Below the pieces are notes generated by a model. The model was not told the DNA's origin and searched no databases. It saw only the letters and a program-made list of their open reading frames with translations. From Flavobacterium caseinilyticum (GTDB taxonomy: Bacteria > Bacteroidota > Bacteroidia > Flavobacteriales > Flavobacteriaceae), in contig NZ_SMFM01000002.1 of assembly GCF_004349085.1 (NCBI RefSeq), positions 372,001-436,000 of the forward strand: 64,000 nt of DNA, read 5' to 3'. The position numbers and the translations under genes are program-made. Positions 45,332 to 54,183 of the stretch are shown one piece after another. Numbering within the stretch: position 1 is the first letter of the stretch; each line of letters begins with the position of its first letter.

Positions 45332-48050
45332 TTTTAAAATATTTTCTTTGAATCCATTTTTCAACACTGATAATTATTAGAATTGAAAAAGCTACCATGG
45401 CTGACATCCCCCATGCCTCAGCTTTTAATGGAGATGAATGAAACCAACGATTCATAAATGGAAAATAAACAAAAGCGGCTTGAACAAACAGTACTGTTGC
45501 AATTCCGATATAAATAAATGGATTGGAGAAAAGCCCGATTTGATTGACTGAAAAATTAAGAGATCGGCAATCAATAAGGTAAAACACCTGAAATAAAACC
45601 ATTGCTGTTACAGCCATTGTTTGAGCTTCCGAAATGGCCAGTGAGTGTTCCATGCCTCTGGACAGTTCAATATTATATTCCCAAAGAAATAATCCAATTG
45701 TTCCACCTGCCATTACCAGAGAAACCAGTGTCATCCTGAAAATTATCAAAGAACTTAATAAAGGTTTATTGGGCTTACGTGGAGGACGATTCATTACATT
45801 GGGTTCCATTGCTTCAAGTGCAAGCGGCAATGACAAGGCAACGGCAGTTATAAGATTGATCCATAATACCTGAACAGGCTGTATTGGGATGAGTAGAATT
45901 CCCCCTTCAGAGGGAAAAAATAACACGGCAATAAAAATAACCAATCCCAATCCTATACTTGTAGGCAGAAGAAATACAATCGATTTCAAAAGGTTATCAA
46001 ATACTCTGCGTCCTTCTTCAACAGCAGCCTTTATACTTTCAAAATTATCATCGGCCAGGATAATGTCTGCCGCCTCTTTGGCAACAGCCGTACCACTGAT
46101 ACCCATAGCTACGCCAATATCTGCACGTTTAAGTGCTGGGGCGTCATTTACACCATCTCCTGTCATGGCTACCACTTCCCCGTTGGCCTGAAGGGCTTTT
46201 ACTAGATTTAATTTATCTTCGGGGGATACCCGTGCGAAAATATTGGTGTTTTTTACTACCTCTTGAATCTCCTGGGCATTCAAATTCTGAAGTTCCTTTC
46301 CGGTGATAACCCTGTCTGCATTTATAAATCCAAGTTCCCTGCCTATTGCTGCGGCTGTTGCAGGATGGTCTCCGGTAATCATTTTCACCGTAATACCTGC
46401 ATTATGACACGAATCGATCGCTTCTTTTACTTCCATCCTTGGAGGGTCACTTATGGCCTGTATCCCTAAAAAAGTAAAATCGCAAAGATCCTCTTCCGTA
46501 ATGAGTGATGAATGTTCGCTATCCAACTTTCTGGAAGCGAAAGCCAATACTCTCATTCCTGTTCCTGCTAATTGTAAAGCCTCCGTTCGTACCTGTTCTG
46601 TGTCAAAGACAATGGATGAATTTTCACTATTTAATAAAAGTGGAATAACTGATTCAGGTGCGCCTTTAAGGTAAATCATTTTTTCTCCGGAAGGGGATAG
46701 ATGGAGCGTAGCCATTATTTTTTTTTCGGAATCAAAGGGTAATTCATCCAACCTCCGCCATTTGCTTCTTAGTTCGTCCTCGTTTATTCCAAACTTTCCA
46801 GCTACTGCTATCAGGGCAACCTCTGTAGGGTCTCCTACTGATTTCCAATGACCCTCTTTTTTATGAAGTGTTGCGTCATTGCACAGTGCTGCAGCCTTAA
46901 TAAGTTCACCAATTTCATCATCTGTTCCTTCTTCATCGGAATCATTTTTTAAAATTTTACCATCAGTATTAATGCCTACTCCTGTAACATTGAATTTTTG
47001 CTTTCCATTCCAAAGTACCTGAACGGTCATTTCGTTAAGGGTAAGCGTTCCCGTTTTGTCTGAGCAGATTACAGTGGTGCTACCCAAGGTTTCTACAGCA
47101 GATAAATGCTTGATAATAGCTTGTCTCTTTGCCATTCGCATAATACCGATAGCTGATGCAATAGTAATTACGGCAGGCAGTCCTTCTGGGATAGCTGCTA
47201 CCGCAAGAGTAATGGCAAAAAATATTGCATCTATGAATGTATAATTACGAAATATTCCTATTAGAAAAACTAAAATACCAACAAGGATGATGGCATAGGT
47301 AATTCCCCGTGCAATTTTTTCAAGAGATTTTGTCAGTGGAGATTTGACTGATGTGGTAATTTGAAGAAGTGCGGAAATTTTACCAATCTCGGTTTTAATG
47401 CCTGTCAAAACAACTACGCCTTCTGCTGTGCCGGAAGTAATCAATGTGCCGCTAAAAACCATATTTTTACGATCAGCAACTCCTGCATCTGCGTCAATAA
47501 TATCCGTGTTTTTTTCCACCGGCAAGGATTCTCCTGTAAGGATAGATTCATTACACTGCATATTTTTTACGAATGTGAGCCGCATATCTGCCGATACCTT
47601 ATCGCCAGCCTGAAGCAATACATAATCACCGGGAACTAGTTCAGCAGCCTGAATATTCTTTTGCTTTCCATCTCTAATCACTGTAGCATTTTCCGGAATT
47701 AATTGGAGAAGCCCCTGAATGGTTTTTCCAGCCTGGTACTCCTGAACAAACCCGATAATGGCATTAATAATTATTACACAAAACACCACTATACCATCTG
47801 TGATTTTGCCCATAGTTATAGCAAGGATGGTAGCAGTAAGTAGAACATATATAAGCGGGTTAAGAAATTGCCTCAGCAAAATTTTAAAGGCACTTTCTCT
47901 ACTTTGCCTGTAAATGATATTAGGTCCTTCCTTTTTCAAGCGCTTCCCAGCTTCTGTTGTACTAAGACCTTCAGAGGAAGTATCGAGACTCTCTAATACA
48001 TTACTGTATGAAACTGAATGCCATTCTTTATTTTGGACTATGCTACTCAT
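45318..48050 (-). CDS. P-type cation-transporting ATPase (P2, Ca2+/SERCA-like)
   Basis: The 910-aa protein has the N-terminal cation ATPase domain (WHSVSYSNVLESLDTSSEGL), the actuator TGES loop (ILTGESLPVEKN), the phosphorylation motif CSDKTGTLT, KGAPE in the nucleotide-binding domain and TGDGVNDAPALKRADIGVAM in the hinge. Ten helices are expected, with PEGLPAV in TM4 as in Ca2+/Na+/K+-type pumps rather than heavy-metal ATPases (no N-terminal CxxC). It probably exports Ca2+ or another cation. The upstream PsiE gene is 77 bp away in the same direction. Confidence 0.95.
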   Translation of the reverse strand: MSSIVQNKEWHSVSYSNVLESLDTSSEGLSTTEAGKRLKKEGPNIIYRQSRESAFKILLRQFLNPLIYVLLTATILAITMGKITDGIVVFCVIIINAIIGFVQEYQAGKTIQGLLQLIPENATVIRDGKQKNIQAAELVPGDYVLLQAGDKVSADMRLTFVKNMQCNESILTGESLPVEKNTDIIDADAGVADRKNMVFSGTLITSGTAEGVVVLTGIKTEIGKISALLQITTSVKSPLTKSLEKIARGITYAIILVGILVFLIGIFRNYTFIDAIFFAITLAVAAIPEGLPAVITIASAIGIMRMAKRQAIIKHLSAVETLGSTTVICSDKTGTLTLNEMTVQVLWNGKQKFNVTGVGINTDGKILKNDSDEEGTDDEIGELIKAAALCNDATLHKKEGHWKSVGDPTEVALIAVAGKFGINEDELRSKWRRLDELPFDSEKKIMATLHLSPSGEKMIYLKGAPESVIPLLLNSENSSIVFDTEQVRTEALQLAGTGMRVLAFASRKLDSEHSSLITEEDLCDFTFLGIQAISDPPRMEVKEAIDSCHNAGITVKMITGDHPATAAAIGRELGFINADRVITGKELQNLNAQEIQEVVKNTNIFARVSPEDKLNLVKALQANGEVVAMTGDGVNDAPALKRADIGVAMGISGTAVAKEAADIILADDNFESIKAAVEEGRRVFDNLLKSIVFLLPTSIGLGLVIFIAVLFFPSEGGILLIPIQPVQVLWINLITAVALSLPLALEAMEPNVMNRPPRKPNKPLLSSLIIFRMTLVSLVMAGGTIGLFLWEYNIELSRGMEHSLAISEAQTMAVTAMVLFQVFYLIDCRSLNFSVNQIGLFSNPFIYIGIATVLFVQAAFVYFPFMNRWFHSSPLKAEAWGMSAMVAFSILIIISVEKWIQRKYFKNVKM

Positions 48051-48127
48051 AAAATCTTCATTTATCGTTACTTAATTATCTAAAAAACAATTAAAATCAT
48101 TCAGAAATAGGTGCTACTTAAATTTGT

Positions 48128-48562
48128 TCAGGGTTTGTTTTGTGGTGTCTTACAATATTTCAACAAAAAATAAGCAAGACCGAGCGCAGCAATTAACAAA
48201 GCTAAACTTACAATAGTATTACTATTTGTTTGCTGTATATCTAGTGTGATTATTTTAGTTGAAATAGCAATAATTGAGATTTCTATAATTGGAATAGTAG
48301 GAATTGTATCGGATGAAATAATTAATAGCAATGCTTTTATAAGCTCATATCCAACCGCAATAATCAATATCAAATTAAACACTTCGAATAAAGTGGAAAC
48401 ATCAATCAATAAATAAGGTGGAGCGGTAATTTTTTTAAATTCTAAATAGTAAAGATGTAATGTGCCCAATATTAAAATTAAAGTCATAATTCCAATTAAA
48501 ACACGAATTATATTTTTATTAATGGCTATAATTATTCTTAAAAATTTATCATCGCTCTTCAT
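48128..48562 (-). CDS. PsiE family membrane protein
   Basis: The 144-residue product has four hydrophobic helices (IIRVLIGIMTLILILGTLHL; LFEVFNLILIIAVGYELIKA; IPIIEISIIAISTKII; TIVSLALLIAALGLAYFLLK), and the loop after the second helix matches the phosphate-starvation-inducible PsiE family. Its function is unknown. It is upstream of and co-directional with the P-type ATPase, so an operon is likely. Confidence 0.82.
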   Translation of the reverse strand: MKSDDKFLRIIIAINKNIIRVLIGIMTLILILGTLHLYYLEFKKITAPPYLLIDVSTLFEVFNLILIIAVGYELIKALLLIISSDTIPTIPIIEISIIAISTKIITLDIQQTNSNTIVSLALLIAALGLAYFLLKYCKTPQNKP

Positions 48563-49137
48563 AGTATTTTTTTTAACAGATTAAAGTTGGAGATTAATTA
48601 TTTCAATTTTTAAGCGTTGGCTTGTCAAATCGGCAAAAAGCCCTCCGAAAATTGATCTTAAGTTTTCGATATTTTATGTTTGTCCTCCGTGTCAATTTTA
48701 TCAGGGTTGTCTTTTACGCTATTAAAGTCCTGCTATTACAAGTAAATTTAGTTATAAAAATGTGTCCTTTTAGCAATATAATTGTTTTTTTGTTTTTTTT
48801 TAATTGGTTGTTAGCAAAATACAGAAACATTAGCTTGTTGGTTAGCAAAACGTTAATCCTATGTTGTCGATGTTTTATGTTTAACAACTATGACAATTTT
48901 GTAGGATCTTTGTTTTTTTTGCGTAAGTTTTATTTTTCCACTTTCCACATTTTAATTGTCAGCTTAAGTTCGGCGATTTAGTTTTTTCATGCTTCTATTT
49001 CCCACTTTCCAAATTTCGTTTTTTTGCGCCATTGCTTGCTGACGAACCTGATTTACCAAAAGGTAAAATACCCAACCATCGTTCAAACGGGTTAACTTAC
49101 TCTAGACTAAGGTTTGAAATAAAAACCCACTTAAATT
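48563..49137. other. Noncoding region between PsiE and BioD genes
   Basis: About 575 bp of AT-rich DNA with no convincing gene. A plus-strand frame at 48622-48981 is poly-Phe/Leu/Ile from T-rich sequence and not credible. A second frame at 49032 starts with a hydrophilic, protein-like stretch (ADEPDLPKGKIPNHRS) but runs into the bioD antisense; at most it is a fragment. Confidence 0.5.
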
Positions 49138-49758
49138 TTAAAGTAGTGATTTTATATTTGGTTCAGAGGCGTATTTTAAAATGGTTTGCTTGTCAATTGT
49201 TTCTTCATTATCAATGCGAAATAAAGATTTCAGCCCCGTGTATTCACAAATGAATTTCTCACTGGTATTTACAGGATTCCCGTTAAATATTATTCCTTTA
49301 ATGGGAATGTTTCTGCGTTGAAGAGCTTCGACGGAAAGCAGTGTATGGTTTATGCTTCCGAGATAATTTCTGGAGACCAGAATAACTTCCACTTTTAATT
49401 TTTCTATAAGGTCAATTACCAAAGAATCATTATTGAGCGGAACCATCAAACCGCCTGCTCCTTCTATAATGAGATTATTGTTGGTTGGTGGAACTTTAAT
49501 GGAATCTAAATTAATTGTAACGCCATCAATAGCGGCAGCGGCATGTGGAGACATTGGTTCTGTAAGGCGGTACGCTTCAGGGAAAAAATCAGAAGTGGAA
49601 TTACTGATAAGTCCCTGCACTTTCATTGTATCTGTTTGGTGCAGATCTCCGGATTGAATAGGCTTCCAATAATCGGCTTTTAGCGCTTCGACGAGAATGG
49701 CTGACACGATTGTTTTTCCTATATCCGTACCAATTCCTGTTATAAAATATGTTTTCAT
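49138..49758 (-). CDS. bioD: Dethiobiotin synthetase
   Basis: 206 residues. The P-loop GIGTDIGKT at residues 8-16 and YWKPIQSGD near 31-39 are hallmarks; EGAGGLMVPL near 99-108 is the second conserved site. BioD uses ATP and CO2 to close the ureido ring of diaminopelargonate in biotin synthesis, in the cytoplasm. No other bio genes are adjacent, which is unusual. It is on the same strand as dihydroorotase, carbonic anhydrase and SbtA. It ends within AT-rich DNA. Confidence 0.95.
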   Translation of the reverse strand: MKTYFITGIGTDIGKTIVSAILVEALKADYWKPIQSGDLHQTDTMKVQGLISNSTSDFFPEAYRLTEPMSPHAAAAIDGVTINLDSIKVPPTNNNLIIEGAGGLMVPLNNDSLVIDLIEKLKVEVILVSRNYLGSINHTLLSVEALQRRNIPIKGIIFNGNPVNTSEKFICEYTGLKSLFRIDNEETIDKQTILKYASEPNIKSLL

Positions 49759-49820
49759 TATGTTGTGTTTTTTTAATTGAATTCGTGACTACTCAGTAAC
49801 CACAAATAATAGACATTTTT

Positions 49821-49941
49821 TTGCCGCTAAGACACAAAGGCGCTAAGTTTTCAAGTCATTTAATTTGATAATTTAAGTAATCAACTTAATCTCTTATTCT
49901 TTTCCAACTATTTCCTTTGAGCCTTTGTGTCTTTGCGGCAA
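49821..49941. repeat. MITE/REP-like inverted repeat upstream of bioD
   Basis: The left arm TTGCCGCTAAGACACAAAGG (from 49821) and the right arm CCTTTGTGTCTTTGCGGCAA (49922-49941) are inverted copies with one or two mismatches, separated by about 75 AT-rich bases. Sequences of this GACACAAAG type recur in many Bacteroidota genomes, from recollection. It is probably a non-autonomous mobile repeat. Confidence 0.7.
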
Positions 49942-49985
49942 TTTTTTATTATTCGACTTAGCAGTTATAATTGAGACCTGAATAG

Positions 49986-51332
49986 TTACTTGAATTCTAA
50001 TCTTTGCCCCGGAATGAATTCGGAAAAATTACCATTCTCATAGACTAGATTTCCGTTAACAAACGTATGGGTCACTTTTGACTGAAATGTTTCGCCTTCT
50101 AATGGCGACCAACCGCACTTGTACAAAATATTTTCTTTACCAACTGTCCAAGGTGAATTCAAGTCAACCAATGTCAAATCGGCAAAATAACCCTCACGGA
50201 TAAAGCCTCTTTTTTCGATACCATAAAGTATCGCTACATTATGACACATTTTTTCGGCGATTTTCTCTAAAGAGATAAGCCCTTGCTTGTATAATTCAAG
50301 CATAATATACAGGGAATGCTGCACCATTGGCGCACCCGACATGGATTGGAAGTATGGCTTTTCCTTTTCTTCCAAGCTGTGCGGTGCATGGTCCGTAGTG
50401 ATAATATCAATTCGGTCATCCAGCAAAGCCTTCAAAAGACCTACTCTGTCTTGCTCCGTCTTTATGGCAGGGTTCCATTTTATCAAGGTTCCCAATCGCT
50501 GATAGTCTTTGTCTGAAAACCAAAGATTTTGAACCGATACTTCGGTGGTAATGTTCTTTTCTCTTAGCGGTATGTCGTTTCGGAACAAATGGGTTTCGGC
50601 CTCTGTGGTCAAATGCAGAATATGCAACCTTGCCTTGTGTTTTTCGGCAATGGCAATAGCTCTTTTGGTAGATTGATAACATCCTTCTTCACTGCGAATT
50701 AATGGATGACATGCAATTGGCACATCTTCACCATATTCTGCTCTGTAAATTTCCTCATTCTCTTCTATGATTTTTTCCATTTCTGAATGAATGGCAATAA
50801 TGGATTTACAATTCGAAAAAAGTTTTTCCATAGTGTCTGGACTATCGGCAAGCAAATTTCCCTTCTTGGTAAAATAAAGTCCATCATCAGAAACCCCTAT
50901 GAATTGAGACGTATCCATTTGAAGTACACTGTCTAAATTGTCGTTATTAACCCCTAAAAAGAAAGAATAATTAGCCCAAGATTTTTTTGAGGCAATACGA
51001 AATTTCTCATCTAGAATTTCAGTGGTCAATACATTGGGAACTGTATTTGGCATATCGATAAAAGAAGTTGTGCCGCCCGCAACAGCTGCTCTACTTTCTG
51101 TATAGAGATCTCCTTTATGGGTTAGTCCGGGTTCCCTAAAATGCACTTGCCCATCTATAATACCCGGAAACAGGTACTTGCCGGTTCCATCAATGGTTTT
51201 AGCATCCTTTGTGATTTCTCCGGACAGATTGCCGATTTTTTGGATAAAGCCGTTTTGGATAAAAACGTCAGTACTTTTTATCTGACCTTCGTTGACGATG
51301 TTAACATTTTTTATTACTATAGATTGATGCAT
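49986..51332 (-). CDS. pyrC: Dihydroorotase (amidohydrolase family)
   Basis: The 448-aa cytoplasmic enzyme interconverts carbamoyl-aspartate and dihydroorotate in pyrimidine synthesis. It shows the DGQVHFREPG metal-site region at about residues 59-68 (Gln replaces the first His of HxH, a variant I recall from Bacteroidota), GGTTSFIDMPNT, HILHLTTEAE and TTDHAPHSLEEK. Allantoinase/dihydropyrimidinase are alternatives. It is isolated from other pyr genes and lies between BioD and a DUF2490/carbonic anhydrase/SbtA run on the same strand. Confidence 0.9.
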   Translation of the reverse strand: MHQSIVIKNVNIVNEGQIKSTDVFIQNGFIQKIGNLSGEITKDAKTIDGTGKYLFPGIIDGQVHFREPGLTHKGDLYTESRAAVAGGTTSFIDMPNTVPNVLTTEILDEKFRIASKKSWANYSFFLGVNNDNLDSVLQMDTSQFIGVSDDGLYFTKKGNLLADSPDTMEKLFSNCKSIIAIHSEMEKIIEENEEIYRAEYGEDVPIACHPLIRSEEGCYQSTKRAIAIAEKHKARLHILHLTTEAETHLFRNDIPLREKNITTEVSVQNLWFSDKDYQRLGTLIKWNPAIKTEQDRVGLLKALLDDRIDIITTDHAPHSLEEKEKPYFQSMSGAPMVQHSLYIMLELYKQGLISLEKIAEKMCHNVAILYGIEKRGFIREGYFADLTLVDLNSPWTVGKENILYKCGWSPLEGETFQSKVTHTFVNGNLVYENGNFSEFIPGQRLEFK

Positions 51333-51430
51333 AGGTGGTACTTTTGGTTGTTATTTGAATTCATCCCTAATATTCAAAGAAATGACATTTGATTTTACTG
51401 AAAGTTTCTAATTTTAGATAAGCTACACGA

Positions 51431-52183
51431 CTATTTCACGGCATCAAAAGACAAATGCGTGGTAAGCATAAATCCATTGTTATATTGAAATACCGATTTG
51501 TCATTTACCCTTTTTCCTTGTTGCAAAATCTGACTCAAATAACCTGCTTCAATTTTTACATTTTTATTTACTTTATAACCGACTAAAGCAGCCAATCTAT
51601 TTTGATCAAAAACATTCGCTCCGACATTTTTACCAAAACCGACAAACACCTCATCCAATAAAATAATGCTCACGCTGTTATTGTCGGTACTATTTTTATA
51701 TATAGAAATCTCCGTTCTTAACCTGTATCGCATCCTGTTCAGGAAAACCCAGTCTGTGTTAGTTACTCCATTTTGAGTAATGAATTTTTCAAGAAACCGT
51801 TGTTCCAAGGTAAACCGATGGGACACCTCCACTTTTCCTATTGGATTTTTCAAAACTATTTGCTCATACATGCGATGTTCAGAGAAAGCATTTGCATTTG
51901 GATAATCGCCATAAGGATCCGTTTCGGCAAAAGCATAACCTGCATTTAAACTTACATCCTTTCTCAGGGCATAATTCACCCCTGTTGGCAGCAAACTTTG
52001 TTGCGGATTTTTTAGCCCATCTACTCTGCGCCATTGGTATTCGGTATGCAAAGCAATTTTTGGATGTATTTTTAAGGTGCCGGTATAGGCAAGCCAGCCA
52101 ATACTATTATGGTCAGACAATCTCTGTTCTTGCGAATAAGTATAATTGTGTAGAAATAGTGTTAGAATAAAAATAAATATGAC
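51431..52183 (-). CDS. DUF2490 outer-membrane protein (copy 3), start codon unclear
   Basis: Barrel-type protein paralogous to the gene at 35326 (DHNSIGWLAYTGTLK, LHTEYQWRRVD, RFTLEQRFLE, NVFDQNRLAALVGYK, EAGYLSQIL). The open frame continues upstream of the only usual start (TTG at 52120) and encodes a good signal peptide (VIFIFILTLFLHNYTYSQ) back to a stop near 52195, but no ATG, GTG or TTG is present there. Either the start has been mutated, a rare start is used, or the shorter form is made without export. It is 116 bp downstream of the carbonic anhydrase gene in the same direction. Confidence 0.75.
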   Translation of the reverse strand, partial: VIFIFILTLFLHNYTYSQEQRLSDHNSIGWLAYTGTLKIHPKIALHTEYQWRRVDGLKNPQQSLLPTGVNYALRKDVSLNAGYAFAETDPYGDYPNANAFSEHRMYEQIVLKNPIGKVEVSHRFTLEQRFLEKFITQNGVTNTDWVFLNRMRYRLRTEISIYKNSTDNNSVSIILLDEVFVGFGKNVGANVFDQNRLAALVGYKVNKNVKIEAGYLSQILQQGKRVNDKSVFQYNNGFMLTTHLSFDAVK

Positions 52184-52236
52184 TGTCCGTAACTAATACC
52201 AAGTTGTTTCTAAAGCGGCAATCATATAGTTCAATA

Positions 52237-53016
52237 TTATTGTTTAGACTTATTTTGTGGCAGATTTAATAGAGTTTCTTCCAGAAATTCTACTTTCCCT
52301 GTATGAATATCGTATACGGCACCCACTATTAAAATTTCGCCATCAATATATTTTTTGTGTAATATTGGGTCCAAGTCTCTCAGATCCGCTACTTGGTCAA
52401 TTACGTTTTGTCTCACAGCATTATTAGTAGCATTACCAGCAATATGAGAGGATTTTGCAACTGCTCCTTTTATTTCGTTGATAAGCGTAACAATATGACC
52501 AGGTACGTTTTCAGGACGTTTAACTGCTGCATCAACCGCGCCACATTCTGTATGACCAAGTACAACTATTAATTTTGTATTTAATTTTAAAACAGCAAAC
52601 TCCATACTACCATAAGAAGCAGCCGCAGAAACTTGACCTGCTGTACGAATAATAAATAAATCTCCCAAACCTTGGTCAAAAATTAATTCATTTGGAACAC
52701 GTGAATCTGAACATCCTACAATTGTAGCAAATGGTTCTTGTCCTTTTTCTAATTTTTTGATAAAGCTAATGTCTTGTCTTGGGCGTATACTTTTGCTCTC
52801 AATAAATCGTCTGTTACCCCCTTGGAGTTTTTTAAGTGCGTAACGAGGATTTGCATAAGCAGAATCCCTATTTACAATATAATGGTCAACCCTCCATTTA
52901 ACAGAATCAATTGCCATTAGAGTTCTAGCCTTTTTTTTGTTAGCTTTTTCTGTTTGTGCATGTGTGATATTTTGAATTAATAACAATGCAATAGCGATCA
53001 AAAAGTGTTTTTTCAT
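52237..53016 (-). CDS. Exported beta-class carbonic anhydrase
   Basis: 259 residues with a signal peptide (LIAIALLLIQNITHAQ), so it acts in the periplasm. Zinc and catalytic residues: C102, D104, R106 in GCSDSR and H155, C158 in GHTECG. The enzyme equilibrates CO2 and bicarbonate. The downstream DUF2490 barrel and upstream SbtA-like transporter make a plausible chain: outer-membrane passage, periplasmic hydration, bicarbonate import. A 195-bp gap separates it from SbtA, probably with its own promoter. Confidence 0.95.
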   Translation of the reverse strand: MKKHFLIAIALLLIQNITHAQTEKANKKKARTLMAIDSVKWRVDHYIVNRDSAYANPRYALKKLQGGNRRFIESKSIRPRQDISFIKKLEKGQEPFATIVGCSDSRVPNELIFDQGLGDLFIIRTAGQVSAAASYGSMEFAVLKLNTKLIVVLGHTECGAVDAAVKRPENVPGHIVTLINEIKGAVAKSSHIAGNATNNAVRQNVIDQVADLRDLDPILHKKYIDGEILIVGAVYDIHTGKVEFLEETLLNLPQNKSKQ

Positions 53017-53211
53017 AATAATATATTTAATGTTTAGACTATATCAATTTTTAAAATAACTTCTAAATCTATTTAATGATGAAAGTAAAATTATGATTTG
53101 AATTTCAATGGTTATATAAGGTTTAATTTATTATTGCTAATTTACAACAAATGAACTGATTGATTTGGTTGATAGTTTTTTTATTCTATTAGTGATTACA
53201 ATTATTATTTT

Positions 53212-54174
53212 TTAACAACGAAGAATAATAGACAAATAGATAGGCATTCCAAAAGTAATATTAAACGGAAAGGTAACGGCTAATGCCATAGGCAAAAATA
53301 AACCTGGATTGGCTTTTGGTGCTGCAATTTTCATGGCAGCAGGAACCGCAATATAGGAAGCACTTGCTGCTAGAATGGCAAAAATAAATCGGTTGCCAAC
53401 CTCATCAGTCACTAGTTGACTTAAAAAAGCTACTACTACCCCATTAATCAGCGGTATTACAATGGCAAATACCAAGGTAGACCATCCACTTTTAATGAAA
53501 TCGTCTAATTTTCTTCCACTTACAATACCCATGTCTAATAAAAAAATTGCTAAAAACCCTTTGAAAATATCAGTGGTAAAGGGTTTAATTCCCATAGCTT
53601 GTTCTTCGCTAGCTAAAAAACCAATCACCAAACTTCCAAGAATTAATAAAACACTTCCATTGGTTAAAGAATGTCTTATGACAGAACTCATTTTACTGGA
53701 ACTAACTTCTTTCTTGTTGTATAATCTAATTAAAATTACTCCGATGATTATTGCTGGTGCTTCCATCAATGCCATTACGGCTACCATATGTCCGCTGAAA
53801 GTATATTTTTGAATTTCCAAAAAAGTTACTGCTGTTACAAAAGTTACCGCACTAACCGAACCATATGCTGCCGCAATTGCACCCGAATTTTCAACACTAA
53901 ACTTTTGCTTTAAGATAAAGAAACAATAAATAGGAATGACAACCGCAATTAATATCCCAAATAAGACTGCCCAAATGATTTCCATATGAAAATCACTGTG
54001 CGCCAATTCTTGTCCGCCTTTAAATCCAATAGAAAACAATAAATACAAAGAAATAAACTTGGATGTATTGTCTGGAATTGCTAAATCGCTTTTCAATCTT
54101 GTGGCAATTATACCAAGAAGGAAAAACAATAAAGCCGGATTTGTTAAATTATCTAGTAGTAAATCTAAATTCAT
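53212..54174 (-). CDS. sbtA: SbtA-like sodium-dependent bicarbonate transporter
   Basis: The 320-residue inner-membrane protein has about ten helices in two halves. It matches SbtA features: LDNLTNPALLFFLLGI at the N-terminus, FISLYLLFSIGFKGGQEL near residues 40-57, YGSVSAVTFVTAV near 104 and ASASYIAVPAAMKIA near 270. SbtA imports bicarbonate with Na+. No SbtB-type PII partner is visible. It is between carbonic anhydrase and the TsaC gene, whose stop is 9 bp upstream, so these two are probably co-transcribed. Confidence 0.92.
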   Translation of the reverse strand: MNLDLLLDNLTNPALLFFLLGIIATRLKSDLAIPDNTSKFISLYLLFSIGFKGGQELAHSDFHMEIIWAVLFGILIAVVIPIYCFFILKQKFSVENSGAIAAAYGSVSAVTFVTAVTFLEIQKYTFSGHMVAVMALMEAPAIIIGVILIRLYNKKEVSSSKMSSVIRHSLTNGSVLLILGSLVIGFLASEEQAMGIKPFTTDIFKGFLAIFLLDMGIVSGRKLDDFIKSGWSTLVFAIVIPLINGVVVAFLSQLVTDEVGNRFIFAILAASASYIAVPAAMKIAAPKANPGLFLPMALAVTFPFNITFGMPIYLSIILRC

Positions 54175-54183
54175 CTTTTATTT

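Noticed and set aside
48622..48981. 119-codon plus-strand frame rich in Phe, Leu and Ile
   Set aside because: Composition follows T-rich noncoding DNA; it lacks domain pattern and a plausible start context.
49032..49253. Plus-strand frame starting with ADEPDLPKGKIPNHRS
   Set aside because: The first 35 residues look protein-like, but the frame then runs antisense through bioD; at best a fragment.
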